From: Oscillospiraceae bacterium
Lineage (GTDB): Bacteria; Bacillota; Clostridia; Oscillospirales; Ruminococcaceae
DNA: 64,000 bases
Assembly: GCA_022835495.1 (NCBI GenBank)
Contig: BQOK01000001.1
Span: 930,001 to 994,000, forward strand
Direction: 5' to 3'
Shown here: positions 48,880-57,224 of the stretch, piece by piece
Position numbering within the stretch: the first letter of the stretch is position 1
Layout of the letters: each line of letters begins with the position of its first letter
The notes under the pieces: generated by a model
Databases searched by the model: none
What the model saw: only the letters and a program-made list of their open reading frames with translations
Told to the model about the DNA's origin: nothing
Program-made: the position numbers and the translations under genes

Positions 48880-51357
48880 TTGCCGGCGAAAATGAAACTG
48901 CTCAGCCGAAAACGGATCAATCAAAAGCTGGAAAACGTTTTTTCCTACCCGCTTTCCATCGTGCACGCGCCCATCGGTTATGGGAAAACAACGGCCGTGA
49001 GCCAATTTTTGAGCCAGTACCGGCAGCAGATCGACCTGGTGTGGGTTTCGCTGGCGGGCAGCGGCGGCTCGGTGGATTATTTGTGGGGCCATCTGCTGGA
49101 AAACATCAGGAGCGGCGAGCTGCGCCACACCCTGAAAAAGGCGGGCTACCCCTACGACGGGCTCAAGCGCGCCGAGCTGGTGGACCTTTTGATCGATTAC
49201 GAATATAAGCGCCCCACCGTGCTGGTGCTGGACGACTTTCACGCCATCAACGACCCCAGCGTGTTCGCGCTGGTGAAGCTGGTGGTGCAGGAGCACATCC
49301 GGAACCTGCATATCCTGCTGATCACGCGCGATTTGTCCAAGCTGGACGCGGCGGGCCTGTACCAAAAGCAGCTCTGCTTTACCCTGACCGAAAAATCGCT
49401 GAAATTCAGCCGCGACGAGATACAGCGCTATTTCAGCGCGGCGGGCTGCGAGCTGGCCGACGACGACGTGGAGAAGATATACGGCTACACGGAAGGATGG
49501 GTGTCGATGGTGTATGTGCTGCTGAAGGGGATGCAGCGCGGGCTGCCCCCCGGCAAAAGCGACACCATCAACGATATCATTGAGCAGAACCTTTACAACA
49601 CGCTGAGCGAAAAAGCCCGGGAGATCCTGTGCAGGCTTTCGTTTTTGGAGACCTTTACCGTTTCCATGGCGCTGTATGTGCTGGACGACCCGGAGGCGGC
49701 CCATGTGCTGCAGGAGCTGATACGGCAGAACACCTTTGTGGTGTACAATGAATTTGATAAAAGCTATAAGATCCGCAATCTGCTGCAGGAGTTTTTTACC
49801 CTGCGGGCCAAGTTTTTGAACATTGAATTCAAGCGGCTTTATAAGCGCGCCGGCGAGTGGCTGCTGCGCGAGCGCCAGTACGGCAGCGCGTTTGAGTACC
49901 TGTATCAGGCGGGCGAGGCGGAGGCCATTCTGGCGGAATTCAACCGGGAGAATACGCCGGACATCCAGTTTACCCAGTTCCGGCAGATCCACCGCATTTT
50001 TGACGGGCTCACCCAGGAGCAATGCCTGAAATACCCCATCGCGTATTTGCAGTACCTGCGCATCCGGGCCATGGGGGCCGAGCCGGGCGCGCCGGGCCGC
50101 TGCCGGGACGAGCTGGACCGGATGGAGCAGTATGTGCAGAGCTCGCGGCTGAACGAGGGCTATAAGAACTTTTTGCTGGGCGAGATCAACGTGGTGCGCA
50201 CCTTCACCGCCTACAACGACCTGGAGGAGATGGTGCGCTACAACGAAAGGGCGGTGGAGCATTTTTCCGGCGGCTGCTCCTGCATTGTGACCAGGCGCAA
50301 GGAATTCACCTTTGGCTCGCCCCACCTGCTGTACAGCTATTACAGGGAAAAAGGGGAGCTGCGCCGCACCGCGGAGTATCTGGCCGGGCACAGCGAAAGC
50401 CTGACCGCGTCCATCGACGGCTGCGGCACGGGCTGCGATTCGGTGGCGTTGGCGGAATATGCGCTGGAGACCGGCGATTTTGACAGTGTGGAGCTGTATG
50501 CCTACAAGGCGATGTACAAGGCGAAGGCGGCGGGGCAGACCTGCCTGATGATCTGCGCAAAGTTTGCGCTGGCCCGCCTGGAGATCCTGCGCGGGGCCGG
50601 CGAGCGGAGCCCGCAGCTGATGGAACCGCTGCGCCAGGAAGTGCTGCGGGAAAACAACCCCGTGCTGAACACGACCTTTGCGCTGTGCGACGCCTACCTG
50701 AACGCCTGCCTGGAACGGGGCGCGGAGATCCCGGAATGGGTGCGCAGCGGCGAGACAAGCACGGCGAGCTTTCTGCGCCAGGGCAAGCCCTTCTACCACA
50801 CGGTGCACGCGAAGGCGGTGATGCTGGGCGGCGACGCCATCCGGCTGGAGGCGGTGTGCGAGATGGCGCTGCGGGGGTTTGCGCCCTACCGCAACCAGTT
50901 GGGGCTTTTGCACAACGCGATCTACATGGCGGCGGCGCAAAAACAGCTGCAGGGGCCGGAGGCGGGCTGCAGCGCGCTGGCCGGGGCGCTGGAGATCGGC
51001 CAGGCGGACGGCATTGTGCTGCCCTTTGCCGAAAACGGGCGGTATATTTTGGACCTGCTGGAGCAGATCGCCGGCCAGGGCAGGTTTGACCCCGCCTATA
51101 TGGAGCGCCTGCTGGATTGCGCAAGAGCCTACCGCAGGCGGGTGGAGAGCCTGAATTTCAGCAAGATCGTGCTCACGGCCCGGGAGAAGGAGATATTGGA
51201 TCTGCTGGAACGCGGCTGCAAGCACGAGGAGATCGGGGAGCGGCTGTTTATCTCGGTGACGACGGTGCGCTACCACATTAAAAACATTTATCAAAAACTG
51301 GAAGTGAACAACAAGATGCTTGCCATCAAAAAAGCGAGGGAGCTGAATTTGCTGTGA
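48880..51357 (+). CDS. MalT-like LuxR-family ATP-dependent transcriptional activator
   Basis: An 825-residue signal-transduction ATPase. The N-terminal NTPase domain has Walker A APIGYGKTTAV (residues 30-40) and a Walker B-like VLVLDDFHAI (about 110). The middle (about 300-740) is helical, TPR-like, and probably senses the ligand. The C-terminal LuxR helix-turn-helix occupies about 760-825 (LTAREKEILDLLERGCKHEEIGERLFISVTTVRYHIKNIYQKLEV). MalT-type proteins multimerise with ATP and an inducer and activate sugar genes. The start is TTG 48880, with AAAGGAGGGG 6 bases upstream. It lies between two promoters sharing a palindrome that I take as its operator. Confidence 0.92.
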   Translation: MPAKMKLLSRKRINQKLENVFSYPLSIVHAPIGYGKTTAVSQFLSQYRQQIDLVWVSLAGSGGSVDYLWGHLLENIRSGELRHTLKKAGYPYDGLKRAELVDLLIDYEYKRPTVLVLDDFHAINDPSVFALVKLVVQEHIRNLHILLITRDLSKLDAAGLYQKQLCFTLTEKSLKFSRDEIQRYFSAAGCELADDDVEKIYGYTEGWVSMVYVLLKGMQRGLPPGKSDTINDIIEQNLYNTLSEKAREILCRLSFLETFTVSMALYVLDDPEAAHVLQELIRQNTFVVYNEFDKSYKIRNLLQEFFTLRAKFLNIEFKRLYKRAGEWLLRERQYGSAFEYLYQAGEAEAILAEFNRENTPDIQFTQFRQIHRIFDGLTQEQCLKYPIAYLQYLRIRAMGAEPGAPGRCRDELDRMEQYVQSSRLNEGYKNFLLGEINVVRTFTAYNDLEEMVRYNERAVEHFSGGCSCIVTRRKEFTFGSPHLLYSYYREKGELRRTAEYLAGHSESLTASIDGCGTGCDSVALAEYALETGDFDSVELYAYKAMYKAKAAGQTCLMICAKFALARLEILRGAGERSPQLMEPLRQEVLRENNPVLNTTFALCDAYLNACLERGAEIPEWVRSGETSTASFLRQGKPFYHTVHAKAVMLGGDAIRLEAVCEMALRGFAPYRNQLGLLHNAIYMAAAQKQLQGPEAGCSALAGALEIGQADGIVLPFAENGRYILDLLEQIAGQGRFDPAYMERLLDCARAYRRRVESLNFSKIVLTAREKEILDLLERGCKHEEIGERLFISVTTVRYHIKNIYQKLEVNNKMLAIKKARELNLL

Positions 51358-51410
51358 CCGCCCCGCCGCTTTTGAGGGGGCGGCCGCCGCTTGTGTTCCG
51401 AACCCCGCGC

Positions 51411-51451
51411 GGGGGCGCTGTGAAGGCCTTTCACAGCGCCCCCTGTTTTTT
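51411..51451 (+). terminator. Terminator of the MalT-like gene
   Basis: A long hairpin, GGGGGCGCTGTGAAGG (51411-51426) pairing with 51427-51443, is followed by TGTTTTTT. Confidence 0.9.
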
Positions 51452-51477
51452 GCCCGCGGGGAGGGCCCCCTGATTGA

Positions 51478-51523
51478 GGGGCGGCGCTGAAAAATAATGA
51501 GGGGCGGCACCGAAAAATACTAT
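51478..51523 (+). repeat. Tandem 23-base direct repeat upstream of operator B
   Basis: GGGGCGGCGCTGAAAAAT (51478 on) and GGGGCGGCACCGAAAAAT (51501 on) begin two adjacent 23-base units. The second runs into the operator at 51520. Confidence 0.7.
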
Positions 51524-51535
51524 TAAAAATGATAG
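51520..51535 (+). promoter_or_regulatory. Putative LuxR/MalT-type activator site B
   Basis: CTATTAAAAATGATAG matches site A at 13 of 16 positions and lies exactly 23 bases before TATAAT (51559-51564). The -35 region has no TTGACA-like hexamer, as expected for activator-dependent transcription. Confidence 0.75.
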
Positions 51536-51558
51536 TGCCGAAGTTTTTTGCCCTTGGC

Positions 51559-51564
51559 TATAAT
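51559..51564 (+). promoter_or_regulatory. -10 element of the second sugar ABC operon
   Basis: A perfect TATAAT, about 160 bases before the binding-protein ATG, leaving a long untranslated leader. Confidence 0.7.
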
Positions 51565-51725
51565 GGGGGTGTAAAGCAAAACGCGCAGTTTTTGTGCACG
51601 TGGACGGCAAAAAAACGTGCACAATGCCCTGAAAACAGCCCCTGGGAAAGGGCGCGGGGCCAAAGACGCGGAAAACCGTAATTTTATTGCACAAGCAATA
51701 GAAAATAAAAAATGAGGTGAAAAGG

Positions 51726-53033
51726 ATGAAACGTTTTTTGAGTCTGATCCTTGCAGTGGCAATGGCGCTGGGCCTTGCGGCCTGCGGCGGCAAGGGGGGC
51801 AGCAGCCAGGGCGCGGCGCCCGCCGGAAGCGGGGGCGGCAGCAGCGGGGGCTATGAGCTCACGATGTGGCTGTTCCAGGACTGGACCGTGGGCACGGCGG
51901 CGGAGATTTTTAACAGCTGGGCCGACGAGTACATTGCCCAGCACCCGGAGGTGAAGAGCATCACCTTTGTGGGCAAGCCCGACACCGAGATCGTTTCCGG
52001 CTTTATGGCGGGCGGCTCGCTGCCCGATATGTTTGCCATTCAGTTTTTGAACGGCAAGCGCATTGTGGAGAGCGCCAATATCCTGAACCTGCAGCCCTAT
52101 TACGACGCGGCGGACGAGAGCTATAAAAACGCGCTGAACGCAGACGCCATGAAGGACCTGATGACCAACCCCGAGGGCACCTGCTGGGGACTGCCCTTCA
52201 CCGCGAACTGCGAGCTTTTGTACCGCAACCTGACCGTGCTGGAGGCCTGCGGCGTGGATACCTCGAAGCGGCCCGCCACCATGGACGAGCTGCTGGAACA
52301 GTTTGCCAAGGTGAAGGAGAACGGCTACGACGTGCTGCCGAACCTGACCGCGAACGACTGGGTGACCAGCGCGTTCGTGTGCGGGAACCCGGACCTTAAG
52401 GTGGGCTGGGAGAACGGCGCAACCACCATTACCGCCGCGGCGCTGGAGCCCGGCTACGAGATTTTGAAAAAGGTGGGCCAGTACTCGGCCGCGTACACCT
52501 TCCTGGACCAGGCCGCCACCGACGCCTTTACGCAGGATAAGCTGGCGTTTACCATTCACGGCCCCTTCCTGAACCCGAACCTGGAGGCGGCGGCCGCAGA
52601 GAACAGCGCCTTCAAATATGACGCGATCCCCGTGCCCTCGCAGGTGGCGGACGGGCCCTACAGCTCCTCCTACGGAAACGAATGGCTGGGCGTGGTGGAC
52701 AGCGGCGACGCGGGCCGCAACGAAGCGGCCGCGGGATTTTTGATGTACATTACCGACACCGAGCAGATGAAGACCTTCTGCCGCGAGATGGGGCGCCCCG
52801 TGATGAACAACGAGGCCATGGACGAGATCGCGGGCGACCCGGAATCCCCCTGGATGCTGGGCGTGTGCAACGAGATCGTGAACAACTGCGTGAACCAGGC
52901 GGTGCCGTTCCGCTGTGACATGATGTGGGAGACCGGCTGCGCCGATTCGATGTTCGGCCTGTGGGACGGCAGCATTACCGACGTGAAGGCCGCCGCCGAG
53001 GATTCCATTGCGATGATCAACGAGAACGCTTAA
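51726..53033 (+). CDS. Sugar ABC transporter substrate-binding lipoprotein (operon 2)
   Basis: A 435-residue extracellular solute-binding protein with a lipoprotein signal (MKRFLSLILAVAMALGLAAC, Cys near residue 20) and a Gly/Ser-rich linker. The mature part shows ELTMWLFQDWTVGTAAEIFNSWADEY, GLPFTANCELLYRNLTVLEACGV and AFTIHGPFLNP segments typical of family 1 carbohydrate-binding proteins. It feeds the two permeases downstream, which probably share an ATPase encoded elsewhere. Its sequence is clearly different from the operon 1 protein. GAGGTG-AAAAGG precedes the ATG. Confidence 0.92.
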   Translation: MKRFLSLILAVAMALGLAACGGKGGSSQGAAPAGSGGGSSGGYELTMWLFQDWTVGTAAEIFNSWADEYIAQHPEVKSITFVGKPDTEIVSGFMAGGSLPDMFAIQFLNGKRIVESANILNLQPYYDAADESYKNALNADAMKDLMTNPEGTCWGLPFTANCELLYRNLTVLEACGVDTSKRPATMDELLEQFAKVKENGYDVLPNLTANDWVTSAFVCGNPDLKVGWENGATTITAAALEPGYEILKKVGQYSAAYTFLDQAATDAFTQDKLAFTIHGPFLNPNLEAAAAENSAFKYDAIPVPSQVADGPYSSSYGNEWLGVVDSGDAGRNEAAAGFLMYITDTEQMKTFCREMGRPVMNNEAMDEIAGDPESPWMLGVCNEIVNNCVNQAVPFRCDMMWETGCADSMFGLWDGSITDVKAAAEDSIAMINENA

Positions 53034-53042
53034 CGGCGGTAT

Positions 53043-53082
53043 GCGGGGGCGCGGCCCGCGTTTTGGGCCGCACCCCCGCCTT
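53043..53082 (+). terminator. Attenuator-like hairpin after binding-protein gene (operon 2)
   Basis: Fifteen-base arms (GCGGGGGCGCGGCCC at 53043-53057, complement with one mismatch at 53065-53079) are followed by CTTTT. It lies inside the operon, so partial termination would lower permease relative to binding-protein expression. Confidence 0.75.
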
Positions 53083-53083
53083 T

Positions 53084-53123
53084 TATGGCCAGGCCGCCAG
53101 GCGCGCCTGGCGGCCTGGCCATA
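53084..53123 (+). repeat. Perfect 40-base palindrome
   Basis: TATGGCCAGGCCGCCAGGCG (53084-53103) is followed at once by its exact reverse complement. It directly follows the attenuator-like hairpin in the binding-protein to permease spacer. A palindrome of this length without a loop is unusual and may be a dispersed repeat or mRNA-stabilising stem. Confidence 0.85.
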
Positions 53124-53183
53124 GCCCCGCGCACCGGCAGGGCGGGGCGGGAACAACAGAACGGATGAAAAGGAGAGAGCGCC

Positions 53184-54179
53184 ATGGCGAACACAGCCAC
53201 AGCCCGCGCACCCCGGCGGGGGGCGCAGCCAGCGAAAAAGAGAAGCAAAACCCGGTCCTTTTGGCGCAGATACGGAAAGCACTATCTCGGGCTTGCGCCG
53301 TTCGTGATCTTTTTTGCGGTGTTTATTTTGTGGCCCATGCTCTATGGGCTGGTGATGAGCTTTTTTGACTGGTCCACCCGCACGGGCGACGCCCTGACGT
53401 TTGTGGGGCTGGAGAATTTTAAAACGGTGCTCAGCGAGGGCACGCAGCAGGGAAAGCGCTTTTTGACCTCGCTGAAAAACCTTTCGGTCTTTGTGGCGCT
53501 GGTGGTGCCCCTGAACCTGCTTTTCGCCACCCTGATCTCGCTGGTGATCAACCAGTTCCGGGGGCGCATGCACAACTTTTTGCGGGGCGCGTTTTTTATG
53601 CCCTATGTGGCCCCCTTCTTTTTGGCCACGGGCGTGTGGCTGTGGCTGATGAGCGCCGACACCGGCCTTGTGGCCGTGCTGCTGGCGAAGATCGGCATTG
53701 GCGAGGGGGTGACCTGGCGCCTGACGCCGGGGTATTTTACCGCCTTTTTGATCATCATCGACCTGTGGCGCGCCATTGGATTCAACATGATCATCCTGAC
53801 CGCTGGCATGAAAAACATCCCGGGGGATCTGTATGAGGCGTCCACCATCGACGGGGCGAGCACGTTCCAGCAATGGGTGCACATCACCATCCCCATGCTG
53901 GAGCCGGTGCTGTTCTTTGTGATCGTGAACTGCTTCATCGGCGCGATCCAGACCTACGATATCCCGTGGGTGCTTTCGAACTCCAGCGCGGTGGGCGTGA
54001 TCGGCGGCAAGGGCGCGTTTGCAAGCTACCCGGTGATGGAGATCGTGGGCAACGTGTACTCGGGCAAGGCGGGAAACCTGGGCCGCGCCTGCGCGGAAGG
54101 CTTTGTGCTGATGCTCATTATCTTTGCCATCACCCTGGTGCAGATCGTGTACCGCGGCCGCAAAAACAAGGACAACTGA
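53184..54179 (+). CDS. Sugar ABC transporter permease, MalF/UgpA type (operon 2)
   Basis: A 331-residue permease. A basic cytoplasmic N-terminus of about 35 residues precedes six hydrophobic segments. The EAA loop reads DLYEASTIDGASTFQQWVHITIP (about residues 213-235), and the LGLAPFVIFFAVFILWPMLYGLVMSFFDW opening is typical for MalF-type CUT1 permeases. AAAAGGAGAG precedes the ATG. It pairs with the next gene, which starts 15 bases after its stop. Confidence 0.93.
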   Translation: MANTATARAPRRGAQPAKKRSKTRSFWRRYGKHYLGLAPFVIFFAVFILWPMLYGLVMSFFDWSTRTGDALTFVGLENFKTVLSEGTQQGKRFLTSLKNLSVFVALVVPLNLLFATLISLVINQFRGRMHNFLRGAFFMPYVAPFFLATGVWLWLMSADTGLVAVLLAKIGIGEGVTWRLTPGYFTAFLIIIDLWRAIGFNMIILTAGMKNIPGDLYEASTIDGASTFQQWVHITIPMLEPVLFFVIVNCFIGAIQTYDIPWVLSNSSAVGVIGGKGAFASYPVMEIVGNVYSGKAGNLGRACAEGFVLMLIIFAITLVQIVYRGRKNKDN

Positions 54180-54194
54180 AGGAGGCGCGGCGTT

Positions 54195-55025
54195 ATGATG
54201 AAACAGACTTCCACCTTTGCAAAGGTGTTCAGCTGGGGGTTCGCCCTGCTCTGGCTGGTGGTGTGCCTGCTGCCCTTTACCCAGCTGATCAGCGTGACCT
54301 TTTCCACCGCCGACCGGGGCATCGTTTCCACCTTTTACCCGAACTCCCTGGCCAGCGGCATTGAAAACATCAAGCAGGCGCTGATCCAGACCAACATGAT
54401 CCCCTCCACCGTTCAGACCCTGCTTTATGTGAGCGCGACCATTGTGGGCATGCTGCTGGTTTCGTCGCTGGCGGCATATGAGCTGGCGTGCTTTAAATTT
54501 CCGGGCCGCGACGTGATTTTTATGCTGATCCTGTCCAGCATGATGCTGCCCATGATCACCTACATCATCCCGTTGTACCGGTTTGTGTATAACCTGGGGT
54601 GGAGCGACACGCTGATCGGGCTGGCGATCCCCTCGATCCCGTCGGCCTTTGCCGTGTTCATCATCAAGCAGTTTTTGGAGAGCATGCCCCACGAGCTGAT
54701 CGAGGCGGGCGAGATCGACGGGGCCGGGCACCTGACCGTGTTCCTGCGGGTGGTGCTGCCCCTGATGGCCACGCCGCTGCTCACGGTGACCGTGATCCAG
54801 TTCATGCAGGTGTGGGGCTCGTTTTTGTGGCCCACCCTGGTGGCCGGCACCAAATGGAAGCCGGTGAGCGTGCTGGTGGCGGGCCTGTTGGGCGACGGTT
54901 CGTGGATCGAGGGCCGCGTGAAGATCGCGGCGATGCTGCTGAGCGGCATCCCGCCGGTGGTGGTGTATCTTTTGTTCCAAAAGCATATCGTGGAGGGCAT
55001 TGCCACCTCCGGCCTGAAGGGCTGA
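54195..55025 (+). CDS. Sugar ABC transporter permease, MalG/UgpE type (operon 2)
   Basis: A 276-residue permease with six hydrophobic segments. The EAA loop is HELIEAGEIDGAGHLTVFLRVVLP (about residues 172-195). ILSSMMLPMITYIIPLYRFVYNLGWSDTLIGL and the C-terminal QKHIVEGIATSGLKG are MalG-type signatures. AAGGAGG lies 9 bases before the first of two adjacent ATG codons; ATG 54198 is the alternative. It completes the importer; no ATPase gene is present in the operon. Confidence 0.93.
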   Translation: MMKQTSTFAKVFSWGFALLWLVVCLLPFTQLISVTFSTADRGIVSTFYPNSLASGIENIKQALIQTNMIPSTVQTLLYVSATIVGMLLVSSLAAYELACFKFPGRDVIFMLILSSMMLPMITYIIPLYRFVYNLGWSDTLIGLAIPSIPSAFAVFIIKQFLESMPHELIEAGEIDGAGHLTVFLRVVLPLMATPLLTVTVIQFMQVWGSFLWPTLVAGTKWKPVSVLVAGLLGDGSWIEGRVKIAAMLLSGIPPVVVYLLFQKHIVEGIATSGLKG

Positions 55026-55071
55026 GCGGGCGGCAGGCTGAAAATCGGAATCGAAAAAGGAGAAAGGGTTC

Positions 55072-56142
55072 ATGGGAAACACAATGTACGACTACTGGAA
55101 GCGGCAGCCCGAGGTGCTTCGCCGCATTCTGGACGGGCGCAAAACGCAGACGGCCGAGTTTGTAAAGCTGTTTTGTGAGGTGAGGCCCGATAAGCTTTAC
55201 CTGGTGGGCAGCGGAACCTCGCTGAATGCGGAGAACGCGGCCATGGCCTATATGGAAGAGATTTTGGACACGGACGTGCGGGCGGTGCCGTCGTCGAACC
55301 TTCCGCCGCTGCGGGGTAAGCGGCCCATGGTGGTGTTTATCTCGCAGGGGGGCTCGTCCACCAACACGCTGGAGGCGATGGAAGCGCTGAAAGAACACCC
55401 CGCCATCAGCATTACGGGCGAGGCGCAGTGCGAGATCCAGCGCCGCAGCCGCCACCACATGCTGATCGGCTGCGGGGAGGAGCTGGCCGGCCCCAAGACC
55501 GTGGGGTATACCGCGTCGGTGCTGTGCATGTATGTGTGCGCGCTGGAGGCCGCGCTGGCCTGCGGGGCGATCGGGCAGGAAAAGTATGAGGCGGAGATCG
55601 GGCTGCTGTATCTGGCCGCACAGCAGATGGAAGAGAACGTCCGGCGCACCGAGAGCTGGTTTGAGCGCAACCGGGAGGACCTGGTAAAGATCCACAAATA
55701 CGTGCTGGTGGGCTGCGGCAGCGCCTTTGCCGCGGCCACCGAGGGGTGCCTGAAGATCCTGGAAACCATCAAGGTGCCCTCCATGAGCTTTGAATTTGAG
55801 GAATACCTGCACGGGCCCATCATTTTGACCGACAGGGAGCTGGGCGGCATTTTTTACATCTGCGACGCGCCCGGCGAGCGGGAGCGCATGCTGGAGCTGG
55901 CCCGCTGCCACGCGCAGTTTTCGCCCTATGCCTATACCGTGACCACGGACGAGGCCATTCAGGGCGGCAGGGTGCTGCACCTGCTGCGCACGGGCCGCGA
56001 CCACACGCAGGTTTTTGAGGCCGTGCTGCCCCCGCAGCTGCTGGCGGCAAGGGTGCCGGAGCTGCTGGGGCTGAGCGAGGGCTCGCCCATGTATGACCTG
56101 TACACAAAAAGCTGCCCTACAAAGTACAACAACGGCAGATAA
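55072..56142 (+). CDS. Double-SIS-domain sugar isomerase/deaminase-like protein (GlmS-C/AgaS/FrlB-like)
   Basis: A 356-residue protein with two SIS domains. SIS1 covers about residues 30-160 (KLYLVGSGTSLNAENAAMAYMEE and the phosphosugar-binding SQGGSSTNTLEA). SIS2 covers about 200-340 (KYVLVGCGSAFAAATEGCLKILETIKVPSMSFEFEEYLHGPIILTD). The EEYLHGP segment corresponds to the GEFxHGP region of FrlB and to the active-site Glu region of GlmS-type isomerases. It has no glutaminase domain. A role in isomerising, deaminating or deglycating a phosphorylated amino sugar is likely, with the next gene as kinase. It differs clearly from the FrlB-like protein at 31531. Confidence 0.82.
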   Translation: MGNTMYDYWKRQPEVLRRILDGRKTQTAEFVKLFCEVRPDKLYLVGSGTSLNAENAAMAYMEEILDTDVRAVPSSNLPPLRGKRPMVVFISQGGSSTNTLEAMEALKEHPAISITGEAQCEIQRRSRHHMLIGCGEELAGPKTVGYTASVLCMYVCALEAALACGAIGQEKYEAEIGLLYLAAQQMEENVRRTESWFERNREDLVKIHKYVLVGCGSAFAAATEGCLKILETIKVPSMSFEFEEYLHGPIILTDRELGGIFYICDAPGERERMLELARCHAQFSPYAYTVTTDEAIQGGRVLHLLRTGRDHTQVFEAVLPPQLLAARVPELLGLSEGSPMYDLYTKSCPTKYNNGR

Positions 56143-56162
56143 AACACCGGGGGGATGAGGGG

Positions 56163-57101
56163 ATGAAATACGTCCTGGGAATAGACAGCGGGGGCACAAA
56201 GTACCTGGTGCGCGCCTGCACGCCCGCGGGGGAGCCCCTGGCGGAATATGTGGGGCCGCCGGCCGGGCATTACCGGTTTGAGCGGGACGAGGTGCTGCGG
56301 CGGGTGAACGGGAATATCGACGCCTGCCTGGCAAGGTTCGGCGGCCACCGCCGGGACTGCGCGTTCCTGGTGTGCGGCACCACCGGCATTGATTCCGACC
56401 GGGACAGCCGGGTGGTGCAGGAGATCTACGAGGGGCTCAGCGGGTTCCGATGCCCGGTGCTCTGCGTAAACGACGCGCAGGTGGCCCAGTTTGCTGTGAC
56501 CGGCGGGGTGGGGGCCGTGGTGATCGCGGGCACGGGCTCGATCGCGTTCGGCTGCAACGAAAAGGGAGAGACCGCCCGCTGCGGCGGCTGGCCGCCCTGC
56601 ATTTTTGGGGACGAGGGCTCCGGCAGCTGGGTGAGCACCCGGGCGCTGAACCATTTGAGCCTGCTGATGGACGGGCGGGTGGAGCCCTCGCTGCTGAGCG
56701 GGATGCTGAGCGAGGCGCTGCACCTGGAAAAGAGGGAGGACCTGATCGGCGTGTGCATCGACATTGAGCACATGTGCTGGAAGAACCCCGGCCTGACCGC
56801 GCTGGTGGACCGCGCGGCCGCGCAGGGCGACGCCTACGCGGTGGGCATTCTGCGGGAGGCCGCGCAGCACACCTTTGCGCTGGCCGACACCATTGTGCGG
56901 CGGCTGAAGCTGGCCGAAATGCCGGTGTTCCGGGTGGGGGCCTGGGGCAGCGCGATTGTGAAAAGCCCGCTGCACTTTGGCTTTTTTAAGGAACAGTTCG
57001 AGGCGAAGTACGGCAATGTGGAGGTGCGCATTGCCACGGAGGACGCGGCCATGGGCGCCTGCCGCATGGCGGCGGCCCGGCTGGCCGCCGGCGGACGGTA
57101 G
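56163..57101 (+). CDS. BadF/BadG/BcrA/BcrD-family sugar kinase (N-acetylglucosamine kinase-like)
   Basis: A 312-residue ASKHA-fold kinase. The phosphate-1 motif YVLGIDSGGTKYLVRA opens the protein. VCGTTGIDSDRD (about residue 71), VCVNDAQVAQFAVTGGVGAVVIAGTGSIAFG (about 100-130) and GDEGSGSWVSTRAL follow in the order typical of eukaryotic-type NAGK and clostridial MurK. The family phosphorylates amino sugars such as GlcNAc or MurNAc. Placed after a SIS protein, it probably acts first on the imported sugar. A terminator follows at 57122. Confidence 0.87.
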   Translation: MKYVLGIDSGGTKYLVRACTPAGEPLAEYVGPPAGHYRFERDEVLRRVNGNIDACLARFGGHRRDCAFLVCGTTGIDSDRDSRVVQEIYEGLSGFRCPVLCVNDAQVAQFAVTGGVGAVVIAGTGSIAFGCNEKGETARCGGWPPCIFGDEGSGSWVSTRALNHLSLLMDGRVEPSLLSGMLSEALHLEKREDLIGVCIDIEHMCWKNPGLTALVDRAAAQGDAYAVGILREAAQHTFALADTIVRRLKLAEMPVFRVGAWGSAIVKSPLHFGFFKEQFEAKYGNVEVRIATEDAAMGACRMAAARLAAGGR

Positions 57102-57121
57102 GGAACAGGAATTGCAGGGCA

Positions 57122-57168
57122 CCCCGGCCCCAGGGCGGATATGCGCTTTGCGGCCGGGGCGCTTTTTT
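57122..57168 (+). terminator. Terminator after the sugar-kinase gene
   Basis: CCCCGGCC (57122-57129) pairs with GGCCGGGG (57152-57159), followed by CGCTTTTTT. It divides the locus; the amidohydrolase and dehydrogenase genes lie beyond it, by read-through or from an unseen promoter. Confidence 0.8.
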
Positions 57169-57224
57169 GAGCAGGACCGCCCGCCGAAAAAGCGGGCAAA
57201 CAGGAAAGAGAGGCGCAAGGCGCG

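Larger units (their letters stand above)
51358..51725. other. Regulatory spacer between MalT-like gene and ABC operon 2
   Basis: No gene is seen in these 368 bases. In order they contain the terminator, the tandem repeats, operator B, the -10 element and about 150 bases of A+T-richer leader. Confidence 0.65.

Noticed and set aside
51478-51535. CRISPR-like short repeats
   Set aside because: Only two adjacent imperfect 23-base units without spacers and no cas genes in the window.
51684-55082. Very long open frames on the minus strand opposite the second ABC operon, and similar ones opposite 48835-51510, 30439-32583 and 21897-24206
   Set aside because: They are antisense shadows in G+C-rich coding DNA: low-complexity His/Arg/Gln/Gly translations, no family motifs, no ribosome sites, and clear real genes on the other strand.
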